A DNA stretch of 64,000 bases from Ornithinibacillus halophilus (GCF_900129485.1 NZ_FQVW01000015.1:1-64000); one strand, 5' to 3'; shown: positions 9,380-19,053, counted from the first letter of the stretch. Numbers and translations are program-made. The notes: a model not told the origin generated them from the letters alone.

Positions 9380-9462
9380 TTCTCTTTTGTATTTTACCCT
9401 TATTAGTTATAGTCATAACTTTTATCTAAGATTTCTTTTATACCCCTCTTTTTGAGACATCA

Positions 9463-9497
9463 ACAAAAAAAAAGAAAACCGACAATTGTCGGTTTTC
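9463..9497 (-). terminator. typA terminator
   Basis: Arms GAAAACCGAC / GTCGGTTTTC around AATT are followed on the minus strand by a run of nine T. It stands just after the typA stop codon. Confidence 0.88.
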
Positions 9498-9502
9498 ACT
9501 TT

Positions 9503-11332
9503 TTAAACTAATTTTGTTCGTTTTGCCGCTTTTTCACGTTCACTCTTGTTAAGAATCTTTTTACGTAAACGAATTGATTCTGGAGTTACCTCACAATACT
9601 CATCTTCACTTAAATATTCAAGCGCTTCTTCTAAAGACATCTTTCTTGTTTTTCTTATAGTAGATGTTTGGTCTTTCGTAGCAGAACGAACATTTGTTAA
9701 ATGTTTTTCTTTCGTAATGTTAACTGTTAAGTCATTATCACGGTTATGTTCTCCTACGATCATTCCTGCATACACTTCCGTACCAGGATCTACAAAGATA
9801 ATACCACGGTCTTCTAATTGCATAATTCCATAAGTGGAGGCTTTTCCATTTTCCAAAGCAACAAGTACACCTTGGCGTCTTCCTCCAACTTGCCCTTGAA
9901 TCAATGGCTCATATGCCTCAAAAGTATGATTTAAAATACCATATCCACGTGTTTGAGACATAAACTCAGTAGAATACCCAATTAATCCTCGAGAAGGAAC
10001 TTTAAATTCGATACGAACTTGTCCATTCCCGTGGTTCACCATATCAAGCATTTCACCTTTACGTTCTCCTAATGATTCCATGACAGAACCAGTATACTCC
10101 TCAGGAACATCAACCTGTACACGTTCAACAGGCTCACATTTCACACCATCAATTTCTTTAATGATTACTTTTGGTTTCGATAACTGCAATTCATAACCTT
10201 CACGACGCATATTCTCAATTAAAATAGATAGGTGCAATTCTCCACGCCCAGATACGACCCATGCATCTGGTGATTCGGTTGGATCAACACGTAAGCTTAC
10301 ATCTGTCTCTAATTGTTTCATTAAACGTTCTTCAATTTTTCTGGCTGTAACGAATTTCCCTTCCTTACCTGCAAAAGGACTATTATTTACTAAGAAAGTC
10401 ATTTGTAGTGTAGGTTCATCAATACGTAAGAAAGGCAATGCTTCCTGATGGTCTACAGGGCAAATCGTTTCACCAACATTAATATCATCTAAACCGGAGA
10501 CGGCTACGATATCGCCGGCAACAGCCTCTTCAATTTCAATACGTTTCAAACCAATAAATCCGAATAACTTACTAATACGGAATGATTTAGTTGACCCGTC
10601 TTTCTTCATAACGACTACTTGCTGTCCAACTTTAATGCTTCCTCGAATAACACGTCCAACCCCAATTCTTCCTACATAATCGTTATAATCAAGTAAAGTT
10701 ACTTGGAATTGTAAAGGATCTTCTCTAGTGTCTACAGGAGCAGGAATATGCTCTAAGATCGTTGAAAAAATTGGATCCATTGTTTCTTCTTGCTCTTCTG
10801 GTTCTAGTCCTGATGTGCCATTAATTGCTGAAGCATAAACAACCGGGAATTCCAATTGTTCATCATCTGCACCTAGTTCAATAAATAAATCAAGTACTTC
10901 ATCAACCACTTCTTGTGGCCTTGCATTTGGGCGATCGATTTTATTTAATACAACAATTGGTGTTAATTTTTGTTCTAAAGCTTTTTTCAAAACAAAACGT
11001 GTTTGTGGCATTGTTCCTTCATAGGCATCCACAACTAGTGCCACACCATCAACCATCTTCATGATACGTTCAACTTCTCCACCAAAATCGGCGTGTCCTG
11101 GTGTATCTAAAATATTAATTCTTGTATCATGATAATTAATGGCAGTATTTTTTGCCAAAATTGTAATTCCACGTTCGCGCTCAATGTCACCAGAGTCCAT
11201 AGCTCGTTCATCAACTTGTTCATTTTCTCTGAAAGTTCCTGAGTATTTCAGTAATTGATCAACAAGTGTTGTTTTACCATGGTCTACGTGGGCAATGATT
11301 GCGATATTACGAATATCTTCTCTTAATTGCAT
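9503..11332 (-). CDS. typA: Ribosome-associated GTPase TypA/BipA
   Basis: TypA is a translational GTPase related to EF-G and LepA; it binds the ribosome and supports growth under stress and cold. The G1 loop AHVDHGKTT is at residues 14-22, the switch I block RGITI at about 55, G3 DTPGH at 76-80 and G4 NKID at 130-133. EF-G-like domains and the BipA-specific C-terminal domain follow, and 609 residues is near the usual length. The site AGAGGAG is ten bases from the ATG. It has its own promoter and terminator, so it is monocistronic. Confidence 0.96.
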   Translation of the reverse strand: MQLREDIRNIAIIAHVDHGKTTLVDQLLKYSGTFRENEQVDERAMDSGDIERERGITILAKNTAINYHDTRINILDTPGHADFGGEVERIMKMVDGVALVVDAYEGTMPQTRFVLKKALEQKLTPIVVLNKIDRPNARPQEVVDEVLDLFIELGADDEQLEFPVVYASAINGTSGLEPEEQEETMDPIFSTILEHIPAPVDTREDPLQFQVTLLDYNDYVGRIGVGRVIRGSIKVGQQVVVMKKDGSTKSFRISKLFGFIGLKRIEIEEAVAGDIVAVSGLDDINVGETICPVDHQEALPFLRIDEPTLQMTFLVNNSPFAGKEGKFVTARKIEERLMKQLETDVSLRVDPTESPDAWVVSGRGELHLSILIENMRREGYELQLSKPKVIIKEIDGVKCEPVERVQVDVPEEYTGSVMESLGERKGEMLDMVNHGNGQVRIEFKVPSRGLIGYSTEFMSQTRGYGILNHTFEAYEPLIQGQVGGRRQGVLVALENGKASTYGIMQLEDRGIIFVDPGTEVYAGMIVGEHNRDNDLTVNITKEKHLTNVRSATKDQTSTIRKTRKMSLEEALEYLSEDEYCEVTPESIRLRKKILNKSEREKAAKRTKLV

Positions 11333-11376
11333 AAAAAGTACGCTCCTCTTTCATACGAAATGAATCAAACCATATT

Positions 11377-11405
11377 AGTATAACACAATCACTAAAGCAT
11401 GTCTT
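11377..11405 (-). promoter_or_regulatory. typA promoter
   Basis: On the minus strand AAGACA is 17 bases from TATACT, which carries an extended -10 (TGT before TATACT). It lies about 45 bases before the typA ATG. Confidence 0.6.
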
Positions 11406-11435
11406 TTATTTTTTTGATGCTAATATAGTTATCCA

Positions 11436-12776
11436 TTATTGGTTAACTGGCTGAAATACTACGGTAAATATTGCACCACCTTGATGCGTATTACCTACTT
11501 CTATTCTTCCACCAGATTGCTCAATTATTGCACGAGCGATGGCAAGACCCAAACCAGTCTCCCCACTTTTACCTTTTACGAAGCGTTGAAAAATATGAGG
11601 GATTAATTCCTCCGATATGCCCTCACCGTCATCTTCTATTGTAATTTTCACTTGATTTTTATGTTTCGTCACATGTATTTGAACGAGAGTTTTTGCATGG
11701 CGAACTGCATTGAAACATAAGTTCAAAAGCGCCCTTAGCATTTTTTCTTCATCTGCGTATAAATATATTTCTTCTTCTATTTTGTAATCCAATCTTAAAT
11801 GTTTCTCGTTCATCAATGGCTTTAGTCTGTCGTTCACTTTCGTTATTAGGTCATTAACAATTATTCTCTCTCGCTTATAAACAGATTGTTCACTCTCTAG
11901 CTTAGCTAAGAGAATCATTTCATTAATAATCTTCTTGAGCCGATTGACCTCAGAAACCATCACTTCAAGTCCCTTTTCTTGCTCTTTGTCATCAAAAATT
12001 TTTTCTTTTATTCCTTCTGCATAACCTTGAATTGTCATTAGTGGAGTTTTTAACTCATGACTCGCATTTTGAAAAAAGGTTTGTTGCGTATTAATGTATC
12101 TTTGAAGTTCATTAGCCATTTCATATACACTCTGAGCGACTTCTTTTATTTCACCTGAAGCAACAACAGGTTCCACTTCATTAAATTTGCGATTTTCAAT
12201 TTTCTTTAACTGCAGTTTTAAGTTGGACAGTGGTGTCACTAGCTTTTTAGTTAAGAAGTAACTGAGTAGAATAGCAATAAGAGCCCCGATTAGAAATACT
12301 AGTAACATCCTCTTAATAAAATCTTGTTGAACCAGTTGTAAATCCGTTAAGGGGGTTAAAAGAATCATCTCAATTCCTAAACTTTCTGGTAAAAACTTGA
12401 TACGTGATGTTACAAATTTATTATTGCCGAATTCCCATAGTTCTTCACTTGTATCTGAAAAGTCATTATTTAGGAAAAATCCAGTTACAACTTGATTGGA
12501 CATAGTAGATTGTAAAACTGCGTTCTGTTTTCGATCATAGAGAAATAACTGTAAGTCTTGTTCTTTTAAGAAATCATTTAATTGTTCCATACTTTGTCGA
12601 GTACTATATGTTTCATTTAGAACAGAAACTAAAATTTCTCCTTTTTGCTCTAATTGACGTTGTTCATCTTGAATAAGTAAATCCAAAATTAAAGAATAGA
12701 TCACATAACCTGTAACAGCCATAATAATAAGTAGTAACCCAGTAAACGCAGCAATTAACTGATTTTGAAGTTTCAT
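11436..12776 (-). CDS. cssS: CssS-like sensor histidine kinase
   Basis: The kinase has membrane helices at about residues 7-30 and 155-177 with an extracytoplasmic sensor domain between them, a HAMP linker to about 225, a dimerisation domain with phospho-acceptor His240 in NASHELKTP, and an ATPase domain with N, G1 (DDGEGI) and G2 (GETGLGLAI) boxes. It starts four bases after the stop of the response regulator. The pair is divergent from an HtrA-type protease, the same neighbourhood as B. subtilis CssRS, which senses misfolded secreted protein. The symbol rests mostly on this synteny and on the regulator; the sensor domain itself is poorly conserved. Confidence 0.8.
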   Translation of the reverse strand: MKLQNQLIAAFTGLLLIIMAVTGYVIYSLILDLLIQDEQRQLEQKGEILVSVLNETYSTRQSMEQLNDFLKEQDLQLFLYDRKQNAVLQSTMSNQVVTGFFLNNDFSDTSEELWEFGNNKFVTSRIKFLPESLGIEMILLTPLTDLQLVQQDFIKRMLLVFLIGALIAILLSYFLTKKLVTPLSNLKLQLKKIENRKFNEVEPVVASGEIKEVAQSVYEMANELQRYINTQQTFFQNASHELKTPLMTIQGYAEGIKEKIFDDKEQEKGLEVMVSEVNRLKKIINEMILLAKLESEQSVYKRERIIVNDLITKVNDRLKPLMNEKHLRLDYKIEEEIYLYADEEKMLRALLNLCFNAVRHAKTLVQIHVTKHKNQVKITIEDDGEGISEELIPHIFQRFVKGKSGETGLGLAIARAIIEQSGGRIEVGNTHQGGAIFTVVFQPVNQ

Positions 12777-12780
12777 GCAT

Positions 12781-13461
12781 CTATTCCTCTTTCATCCTTA
12801 ATCTATACCCATAACCCCAGACTGTTTCTAGAGGTAAATCAGCAAACTTTCGACGAATTCTTTTGACTAAATCATCTACTGCCCGATCGCTACCAAAATA
12901 ATCTTCTCCCCAAACTTTCACAAGTAATTCTTCACGAGAAAATGCTCGGTTTATATTTTCAGCAAATAAACGAAGCATATCGAACTCTTTTGTAGTCACT
13001 TCCTTTTCCTGACCATTCCAAAAGACACGACGCTCTTCTGGGTAAATTTCGAGTTTTTCTACTTTTAAATTTTCACTCTCTTCCTTTGTTAACGTAGGTT
13101 GTACTCTCTTGAATAATCGTTTAGCCCGAGCAACTAACTCTCTAGGGCTAAATGGCTTAGTTAAATAATCGTCCCCACCCAATTCAATGCCTAGTATCTT
13201 ATCGATTTCCTCATCTTTTGCGGATATTATAATAATTGGTACATCACTTTCGTTACGAATTTTTTTACAGAATTCATAGCCATCCATACCAGGTAACATA
13301 ATGTCTAAGATCCACATATCTGGAGGATTTGACTCCCATAATTTCAATCCTTCCTCTGCAGAACCCAATACTGTTACTTCAAATCCCTCTTTTTTTAAAA
13401 AGGCAGAGACAATATTTTGGATATTCGGATCATCTTCCACAATCCCTATGTGTTGATTCAT
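12781..13461 (-). CDS. cssR: CssR-like response regulator (OmpR family)
   Basis: The receiver domain has acidic residues near the N-terminus (VEDD), phospho-acceptor Asp53 in WILDIMLPG and Lys in TKPFSPREL; a winged-helix DNA-binding domain occupies about 130-226. WILDIMLP, DRAVDDLVKRIRRK and ETVWGYGYR resemble B. subtilis CssR from memory. The ATG is seven bases after GGGAGGT; a start seven codons earlier lacks a site. It should be phosphorylated by the adjacent kinase and activate the divergent protease gene. The AT-rich 205-base gap between them contains repeated TTTTTnCAC-like tracts that could be its binding sites. Confidence 0.85.
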   Translation of the reverse strand: MNQHIGIVEDDPNIQNIVSAFLKKEGFEVTVLGSAEEGLKLWESNPPDMWILDIMLPGMDGYEFCKKIRNESDVPIIIISAKDEEIDKILGIELGGDDYLTKPFSPRELVARAKRLFKRVQPTLTKEESENLKVEKLEIYPEERRVFWNGQEKEVTTKEFDMLRLFAENINRAFSREELLVKVWGEDYFGSDRAVDDLVKRIRRKFADLPLETVWGYGYRLRMKEE

Positions 13462-13588
13462 AAACCGTACCTCCCTAGCCACGCAACTTATTTACTCTTA
13501 TTTTTACATAATTAAGGATTACTGGACAACGAAAGAATATTTTTACACATTTTTTCCACAATTTTTCCCAAGCTATCCCTAGACCTAT

Positions 13589-13616
13589 TTGTATGATTAT
13601 TTATAGAAGTGATAAT
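13589..13616 (+). promoter_or_regulatory. Candidate htrA-type protease promoter
   Basis: TTGTAT, a 16-base spacer and GATAAT lie about 50 bases before the protease ATG. The region just upstream holds T-rich blocks (TTTTTACAC, TTTTTTCCAC, TTTTTCCC) that may bind CssR. Confidence 0.4.
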
Positions 13617-13665
13617 ACTGTTAATGGTATTTTCACGATAATCATATAGTAGAGGGTGACATAGT

Positions 13666-14952
13666 ATGGAAAACAACAATAAACCTTTTGGAGAGGAACA
13701 AAACACTCTTAATTATGAAGACAAACAAAATACTTATCATACTAATTATAATCGCGAGGAGAACACCTTACAAAATCAAGTAACTCCTAAAAAGAGTAAT
13801 CCAAACTTAAAAAGCTTTTTTGTGGGTTTAATTGGTGGACTTATCCCATCAACCATCGTCATCTTATTAATTATAAATAATGTACTTCCAATTCAACAAC
13901 AACCTGATAATACGTTCATTGCAAGTGCTAGCCAACAAGAAAATGAACCTGAAATTGTTACGACATTAGCTACCGATGATGCTGTATCAGCTTCCTCTAT
14001 CGAAGAAGCTTCAAAAGCAGTAGTCGGGGTCGTCAACTTGAGAAGACAGAGCATCTGGACCACTAGTGAGGAAGCAGGTACTGGGTCCGGTATTATATAT
14101 AAAAAAGAAGATGGAAAGGCATATGTTGTGACAAATCACCATGTAGTTGATGGTGCAGAAGAAGTTGAAATTGTGTTAAACAATGAAGACCGAATTGCCG
14201 CAAAAGTGTTAGGTTCTGATGAATTAACAGACTTAGCCATTTTGCAAGTCGATGGCAGCAAGATAGATACTGTTGCTAGCCTAGGTTCATCTAGTGACAT
14301 TAAAGTTGGTGAAACTGTTCTTGCTATCGGAAATCCTTTAGGACTGGAATTTGCGAATTCACTTACGAAAGGCATTATTAGTGGGAAGGATCGTTCTGTG
14401 AGCATTGATACGAATAGAGACGGTTCTGCCGACTGGATTACTGAGGTTATTCAAACGGATGCTGCCATCAACCCTGGAAATAGCGGCGGTGCATTAGTAG
14501 ATGCTGATGGAAAAGTTATTGGTATTAACTCCATGAAAATTGCAACTCGCGCAGTAGAAGGGATTGGTTTTGCAATACCAATAGACTCCGCATTACCAAT
14601 TATGGAACAACTAGAAGTCAATGGTGAAGTTGCTCGTCCATTCATTGGTATTAGTACAGCAGCTATTCATCAAGTACCACCACAGTATCAACATAACATT
14701 AAAGTACCAGAAGATATTGAGGGTGGAATGGTTATTGCAAGTGTAGAGACAGGTTCTCCTGCTGATTATGCTGGATTACAACAATTTGATGTAATTACCA
14801 AGATAAATGGTGAAGCCGTAACCTCAATCCTAGAATTACGTAAATATATGTATTCTGAAACATCCGTAGGTGAAACAGTTTCGATTGAAATTTACCGTAA
14901 TGGAGAAGCACATACAGTTGAATTAGAACTTGCAGATCGTGACTCAATTTAA
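13666..14952 (+). CDS. HtrA/DegP-type serine protease (HtrB-like)
   Basis: This membrane-anchored protease degrades misfolded exported proteins. A cytosolic, Asn-rich N-terminus (residues 1-48) precedes one membrane helix (50-72). The catalytic triad is complete: His159 in TNHHVV, Asp189 in ELTDLAILQ and Ser273 in GNSGGAL. A PDZ domain spans about 330-420. The divergent cssRS pair suggests stress-induced expression, as for B. subtilis htrA and htrB. The synteny fits htrB best, but htrA and htrB cannot be separated by sequence here. The site GAGGGTG precedes the ATG and a strong terminator follows. Confidence 0.92.
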   Translation: MENNNKPFGEEQNTLNYEDKQNTYHTNYNREENTLQNQVTPKKSNPNLKSFFVGLIGGLIPSTIVILLIINNVLPIQQQPDNTFIASASQQENEPEIVTTLATDDAVSASSIEEASKAVVGVVNLRRQSIWTTSEEAGTGSGIIYKKEDGKAYVVTNHHVVDGAEEVEIVLNNEDRIAAKVLGSDELTDLAILQVDGSKIDTVASLGSSSDIKVGETVLAIGNPLGLEFANSLTKGIISGKDRSVSIDTNRDGSADWITEVIQTDAAINPGNSGGALVDADGKVIGINSMKIATRAVEGIGFAIPIDSALPIMEQLEVNGEVARPFIGISTAAIHQVPPQYQHNIKVPEDIEGGMVIASVETGSPADYAGLQQFDVITKINGEAVTSILELRKYMYSETSVGETVSIEIYRNGEAHTVELELADRDSI

Positions 14953-14979
14953 TAAATCTTATTAGTAGAGGATCTTTCG

Positions 14980-15012
14980 GAGGCTGTTCCAGATAACAGC
15001 CTCTGTTTCTTT
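14980..15012 (+). terminator. Protease gene terminator
   Basis: Arms GAGGCTGTT / AACAGCCTC with a 6-base loop are followed by a T-rich tract. It abuts the converging zinc-ribbon gene. Confidence 0.75.
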
Positions 15013-15214
15013 ATCCAAAAAATAAATCTAAAATATTACTTCCGCCAGAACTTTGTTTATTGTAAAACTCCGAGTATCCACAATTCTTACAATAAACTAC
15101 GATGAATTGATTGTGCTGAATATCAAACATTTTAGATAATCCTGTACCTGTCATCGCAACTTCTTTCTGCTCTGCATTTGTACTTCCACATTTAATACAT
15201 CCATGTTCACTCAT
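15011..15214 (-). CDS. Small zinc-ribbon protein
   Basis: The 67-residue protein has two CxxC knuckles (CIKC near residue 6 and CKNC near residue 42), the pattern of a zinc ribbon found in COG3478-like nucleic-acid-binding proteins. The C-terminus is rich in Gly, Ser and Phe. AAGGAGAGTG precedes the ATG. The function is unknown. Confidence 0.75.
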   Translation of the reverse strand: MSEHGCIKCGSTNAEQKEVAMTGTGLSKMFDIQHNQFIVVYCKNCGYSEFYNKQSSGGSNILDLFFG

Positions 15215-15265
15215 TGTATCACTCTCCTTATTAATTCTTACGTTAAAATCGCTGTATTGGTTTCA

Positions 15266-15298
15266 CAAAAAAGCGCACAAATAAATGGATTTGCGCAC
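15266..15298 (-). terminator. yteA-type gene terminator
   Basis: Arms GTGCGCAAAT / ATTTGTGCGC with a 6-base loop are followed on the minus strand by six T. It separates the YteA-type gene from the downstream zinc-ribbon gene. Confidence 0.85.
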
Positions 15299-15314
15299 TT
15301 ATTCTTGTATTTAT

Positions 15315-15995
15315 TTAATCCTCATTCTTGTCGTATTCTTCCTCATATTTATTATGATTTGGAGTGACGCCTGTGAATTTCCCATGTTGATCTGCTGCTA
15401 AAAACTCCTCGATATTTTCTGCTGCACCAACTTCTTCATCACTATTAAGGAACATTTCATTATAATGTTCTTGGTCTCCGTAAAAGTCTGAAGCAGTCTC
15501 CGATGTTCCATACCGACTAACTTCCTGGTAAGCGTCCTCTGCATCATACCCCACTTGCTCTTCTTCGGTCACTTCATTTGGATTTATGTTAGGACTTACG
15601 ACTTCCTCTTCCACAGGATGATTGCTCTCAAATGTATTATTGGTAGCATGTTCTATACAACGGTCTGTGGTAGGAATAGCTTCTAATCGCTCGAATGGAA
15701 TATCTGCACCACATTCCGTACAAATTCCATACGTTCCCTCATCTATAGCATGTAATGCTGCATTTATCTCTTCTAACTCTTTTTCAGCATGTTCATTTAA
15801 AGCAACATCTTTTTCTCGTTCAAAAAGTTCGGTTCCTTGATCACCTGGGTGGTTATCATAATTCGATAATTCTCCCATTGATTCTTTAGCCATTTCCATT
15901 GTCTTCCCAAAATGGTCCTGTACATGATGAATCAATTCATTTTGTCGCTGTAATAATGCTTCTTTAAGTTTTTGTAACTGTTCACCACTAATCAT
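15315..15995 (-). CDS. yteA: YteA-family TraR/DksA-type zinc-finger protein
   Basis: The N-terminal half (about 1-80) is a helical hairpin like DksA, followed by a zinc finger with CTEC and, 17 or so residues on, RCIEH. The fourth ligand position of the classic DksA finger is thus His instead of Cys. The C-terminal 100 residues are acidic and carry the YteA-family signature around SDFYGDQEHYNEMF. I start at the ATG after AAGGAGG, eleven codons inside the longer frame. The family's target is not known; RNA polymerase binding is inferred from DksA. Confidence 0.82.
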   Translation of the reverse strand: MISGEQLQKLKEALLQRQNELIHHVQDHFGKTMEMAKESMGELSNYDNHPGDQGTELFEREKDVALNEHAEKELEEINAALHAIDEGTYGICTECGADIPFERLEAIPTTDRCIEHATNNTFESNHPVEEEVVSPNINPNEVTEEEQVGYDAEDAYQEVSRYGTSETASDFYGDQEHYNEMFLNSDEEVGAAENIEEFLAADQHGKFTGVTPNHNKYEEEYDKNED

Positions 15996-16100
15996 ATAAT
16001 TAGCCTCCTTATAAAGAGATAAGTGCACGCGCTTTGTTTAGTCAAACATTCCTAAAAAGGTTGCTAATTATACTATGTGTAAAAGCCTTGTAATGATTCT

Positions 16101-16550
16101 CTAATTTCTTTTTCGTAACATGTCAATATGTGGAATCCCATCTTCTAAATATGTATCTGAAATTCGATCAAATCCATGAGAACCATAAAAATCATTCAAA
16201 TATTCTTGTGCTTGAATCTTAATACACTCTTCATTCCACTCATCTTCAATAAAGCGAATGGCTCTTTTCATTATTTCATGGGCAAAGCCATTTCCCCGAA
16301 ACTTTTCAACCACTAACACTCTTCCAATGGATGCTGCCTCTTCATACTTTAGTCCTTTCGGTAGCAATCGAACATTTGCAGCAATTTCTCCATCCACTTT
16401 TAAGAAATAATGGATAGACTGTTGATCTAAGTTGTCGAGTTCAGGGTACGGGCAATTTTGTTCAACAACAAATACATCTACCCTTGCTTTTAACAACTCG
16501 TACATTTCTTTATTAGATAAATCCGTAAATTTTTTAATATTCCATTCCAT
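16101..16550 (-). CDS. ElaA-like GNAT N-acetyltransferase
   Basis: The 149-residue protein matches the ElaA branch of the GNAT fold: a start resembling EWxIKxFxDLS, RVDVFVVEQNCPY, and the acetyl-CoA loop VVEKFRGNGFAHEIM. The acceptor molecule is unknown. AGGGAGTG precedes the ATG. It is divergent from the hydroxyisobutyrate-dehydrogenase-like gene. Confidence 0.85.
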   Translation of the reverse strand: MEWNIKKFTDLSNKEMYELLKARVDVFVVEQNCPYPELDNLDQQSIHYFLKVDGEIAANVRLLPKGLKYEEAASIGRVLVVEKFRGNGFAHEIMKRAIRFIEDEWNEECIKIQAQEYLNDFYGSHGFDRISDTYLEDGIPHIDMLRKRN

Positions 16551-16621
16551 TATTCCACACTCCCTTGAATGATATTATATAATGAAAATAGGAGAAATTT
16601 AAAATAGTTGGAGGGAAAGAG

Positions 16622-17497
16622 ATGCAAACAACTAAGCAGAAGATTGGTTTTATTGGGATAGGTGTAATGGGGAAAAGCATGGTACGAAACTTACATAAGA
16701 AGGGTTACACAGTAAAAATATTCACGCGAACAAAAGAAAAAGCTTTGGATTTATTAGAGGAAGGTATCCAGTGGAGCAATTCTGTAGCTGAGTTAACAAA
16801 AGAGTCAGATGTCATTATTACGATGGTTGGCTATCCCTCAGATGTAGAGGAGGTTTATTTCGGTAGTAACGGGATTATTGAGAATGCAAAGAAGGGCTCA
16901 TACCTTATTGATATGACTACTTCGAAGCCACAATTGGCAACAGATATATACCAACAAGCACTTGAAAAAGGACTTCATTCTCTTGATGCTCCAGTGTCTG
17001 GTGGGGATATTGGTGCCCAAAACGGAACCTTAGCGATTATGGTTGGTGGAGACAAACAAGCCTTTGATACAGTTCTTCCTATTTTTGATGTATTAGGTAG
17101 TAACATAATCTTACAAGGACCAGCAGGCGCAGGACAACATACGAAATTAAGCAACCAAATTACTATTGCTTCCAATATGGTAGGAGTTTGTGAAGCGATT
17201 ATCTATGCTAAAAAAGCAGGATTAAACCCTAGTTTAGTATTAGACAGCATTTCAACAGGGGCTGCAGGAAGTTTTTCCCTTTCAAATTTAGCACCGAGAA
17301 TGTTAAAAGAGGATTACGCCCCTGGCTTTTATGTCAAACATTTTATAAAAGATATGACGATTGCCTTAGAATCTGCACAAGAGATGGGGCTAGATACACC
17401 TGGTTTAAACTTATCCCTATCCCTGTATAAGGAATTAGCAGAAAACGGGGAAGAAGACAGTGGAACACAAGCATTAATTAAGCTATTTGATCAGTAA
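16622..17497 (+). CDS. 3-hydroxyisobutyrate dehydrogenase family oxidoreductase (YkwC-like)
   Basis: The N-terminal Rossmann fold has GFIGIGVMGKSM for NAD(P) binding; the substrate motif is DAPVSGGDIGAQNGTL and catalytic Lys175 lies in GQHTKLSNQ. The helical C-terminal domain follows and the length of 291 is typical of beta-hydroxyacid dehydrogenases. It looks most like YkwC of Bacillus. The natural substrate (3-hydroxyisobutyrate, tartronate semialdehyde or another) cannot be decided. GGAGGGAAAGAG precedes the ATG. It converges on the two genes on the other strand with no gap. Confidence 0.9.
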   Translation: MQTTKQKIGFIGIGVMGKSMVRNLHKKGYTVKIFTRTKEKALDLLEEGIQWSNSVAELTKESDVIITMVGYPSDVEEVYFGSNGIIENAKKGSYLIDMTTSKPQLATDIYQQALEKGLHSLDAPVSGGDIGAQNGTLAIMVGGDKQAFDTVLPIFDVLGSNIILQGPAGAGQHTKLSNQITIASNMVGVCEAIIYAKKAGLNPSLVLDSISTGAAGSFSLSNLAPRMLKEDYAPGFYVKHFIKDMTIALESAQEMGLDTPGLNLSLSLYKELAENGEEDSGTQALIKLFDQ

Positions 17498-17794
17498 TCA
17501 TTTCTTTTTGTCCACTTCTCGTTGAACTAGAAAAGCTAAATCATCGTTCCCAAAAAGCTGTAAAACATTAAGAACCGTTTGGACAGGTATCTCTTCCGAC
17601 TCCTTTTTGGGAACAGTTAACTCCATGGCTTCTTTTAGAGCAGTATTTTTCATTTGCCCAGGATAAGCTTCCTCATACAATGAAATAGGATCCAAATCAT
17701 GGTTGATACACCACTGTGCATAAATCAAAATCATCATCTTCTCATCATTCTGGTAGTTTTCAATTACTTGTTTTTCTATCTCTTTAGGATCCAT
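17498..17794 (-). CDS. Hypothetical protein, 98 residues
   Basis: I do not recognise a domain. The protein is acidic and mainly helical, with Lys-rich ends, and has no membrane segment. Its start codon overlaps the 3' end of the methyltransferase gene by 11 bases, with GTGGAG six bases before the ATG, so the two are likely translated from one message. A GTG four codons earlier is a less likely start. Confidence 0.65.
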   Translation of the reverse strand: MDPKEIEKQVIENYQNDEKMMILIYAQWCINHDLDPISLYEEAYPGQMKNTALKEAMELTVPKKESEEIPVQTVLNVLQLFGNDDLAFLVQREVDKKK

Positions 17795-18488
17795 CTTTTT
17801 CTCCACTCACTTTCTTTAGCATAAATACCCACATAAATGATAGTGCTTGTTGTAATTCGGTACTTAACCCATTTGTATGTGAATTGGTTACACCTTTTTT
17901 GTAAACTCCAAATCCATCTATGTATTCAAAATTCAAATCACTAGCTAATTTTTGGAATTCCCATGGCATCATCGAATTGCTAATCGTTTCTTTGCCATAT
18001 ACCTTTGGATAACTAGTCGACCTTGGGCCAGCTGTAGGACCTAATATCCCAGCACATAACAATCCATCGTCCTTCAACACCCGACTCAATTCCTTTAACG
18101 CCATCGCAGGAATCTCAGTCCATTCCAATACATTAATGGTCATAATCCCATCGTATGACTTTGATTCAAATGGTAATTCACCTACATCTGCTTGGAAAAA
18201 TTCAATATCGTTAAATTGTTCTTTTGCTTTTACTATCATTTTGGGGGATAAATCAACACCTGTTACCTCATAACCTGCTTGTTGTAATCTGTAAGAACCA
18301 TAACCATCTCCACATCCAACATCTAATACCCTGTGTCCAGATATGATATGTTGCTTTATAAAAGAAATAATATCTTTTCTACTTCCATGCTCCCACATTG
18401 ATTGGCTTCGACTATTCCAAAATGAAGCCCGGTTATCCCACTGATCTTTAGCTTCTTCTTTCCAATTAAACGAATCCACTAATTCCAC
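17784..18488 (-). CDS. Class I SAM-dependent methyltransferase
   Basis: The SAM-binding motif VLDVGCGDGYGSYRL begins near residue 55, followed by the acidic VTGVDLS end of strand two and FQADVGELPF. The fold is the Methyltransf_11/25 type, for small molecules. No ATG is available near the N-terminus; the start is a GTG at 18488, or a second GTG three codons on, both close to AGAGGCGG. It forms a unit with the overlapping 98-residue protein. The substrate is unknown. Confidence 0.85.
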   Translation of the reverse strand: MELVDSFNWKEEAKDQWDNRASFWNSRSQSMWEHGSRKDIISFIKQHIISGHRVLDVGCGDGYGSYRLQQAGYEVTGVDLSPKMIVKAKEQFNDIEFFQADVGELPFESKSYDGIMTINVLEWTEIPAMALKELSRVLKDDGLLCAGILGPTAGPRSTSYPKVYGKETISNSMMPWEFQKLASDLNFEYIDGFGVYKKGVTNSHTNGLSTELQQALSFMWVFMLKKVSGEKDGS

Positions 18489-18503
18489 CGCCTCTAAAAT
18501 ACT

Positions 18504-18536
18504 AAAAAAGACCTACCTCCTGATGAGATAGGCCTT
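18504..18536 (-). terminator. Cold-shock gene terminator
   Basis: On the minus strand AAGGCCTATCTC pairs with GAGGTAGGTCTT (two G-T pairs) around a short loop, followed by six T. Confidence 0.8.
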
Positions 18537-18549
18537 ATATATTTTGTAA

Positions 18550-18747
18550 TTATATACGAACTACGTTAGCTGCTTGTGGTCCGCGGTTACCTTCTACGAT
18601 TTCGAATTCAACTTCTTGACCTTCTTCAAGAGTTTTGAAACCATCAGCTTGGATTGCTGAGAAGTGTACGAATACGTCGTCTCCGTCTTCGCGCTCGATG
18701 AAACCGAAACCTTTTTCTGCGTTAAACCATTTTACTTTACCAGTCAT
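18550..18747 (-). CDS. csp: Cold-shock protein (Csp family)
   Basis: The 65-residue single-domain RNA chaperone has RNP1 (KGFGFIE) and RNP2 (VFVHF). It melts mRNA structure at low temperature and in growth. AAAGGAGG precedes the ATG. The codon use is that of a highly expressed gene (few rare codons). Which paralogue (cspB, C or D) cannot be said. A long untranslated leader is likely, see the regulatory entry upstream. Confidence 0.95.
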   Translation of the reverse strand: MTGKVKWFNAEKGFGFIEREDGDDVFVHFSAIQADGFKTLEEGQEVEFEIVEGNRGPQAANVVRI

Positions 18748-18779
18748 TAAAATGACCTCCTTTTACAAATATCGTGCAA

Positions 18780-18893
18780 AGTATAATTGAATCTTAATAC
18801 TTTTACACCCACTTGTTAAAGAGATCGTAAAGTATTACCAATTTCAATTTCCTTTTGCACTTTAACTTTACCCTTTTCTAAATTAAATTGCAA
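18780..18893 (-). promoter_or_regulatory. Candidate promoters and leader of the csp gene
   Basis: TTGCAA (18888-18893), a 17-base spacer and TAAAGT (18865-18870) would start a transcript about 110 bases before the csp ATG, the long leader expected of cold-shock mRNAs. A second -10, TATACT (18780-18785), lies close to the gene but has a poor -35. The rest of the 402-base gap up to trhO holds no gene. Confidence 0.4.
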
Positions 18894-19053
18894 GTAAATC
18901 ACTATATAATTTTAAAAATGCTCTACTTTAGTGATTTCCTTACAAATCTAGAATAGATTCATTTTTATCATGTCCGATTTTCATTGAAAAATACATCAGA
19001 AATCGTCATTTTTTTGCATATTAATACTGTGTATATATTGAAAACCGGCGTGT

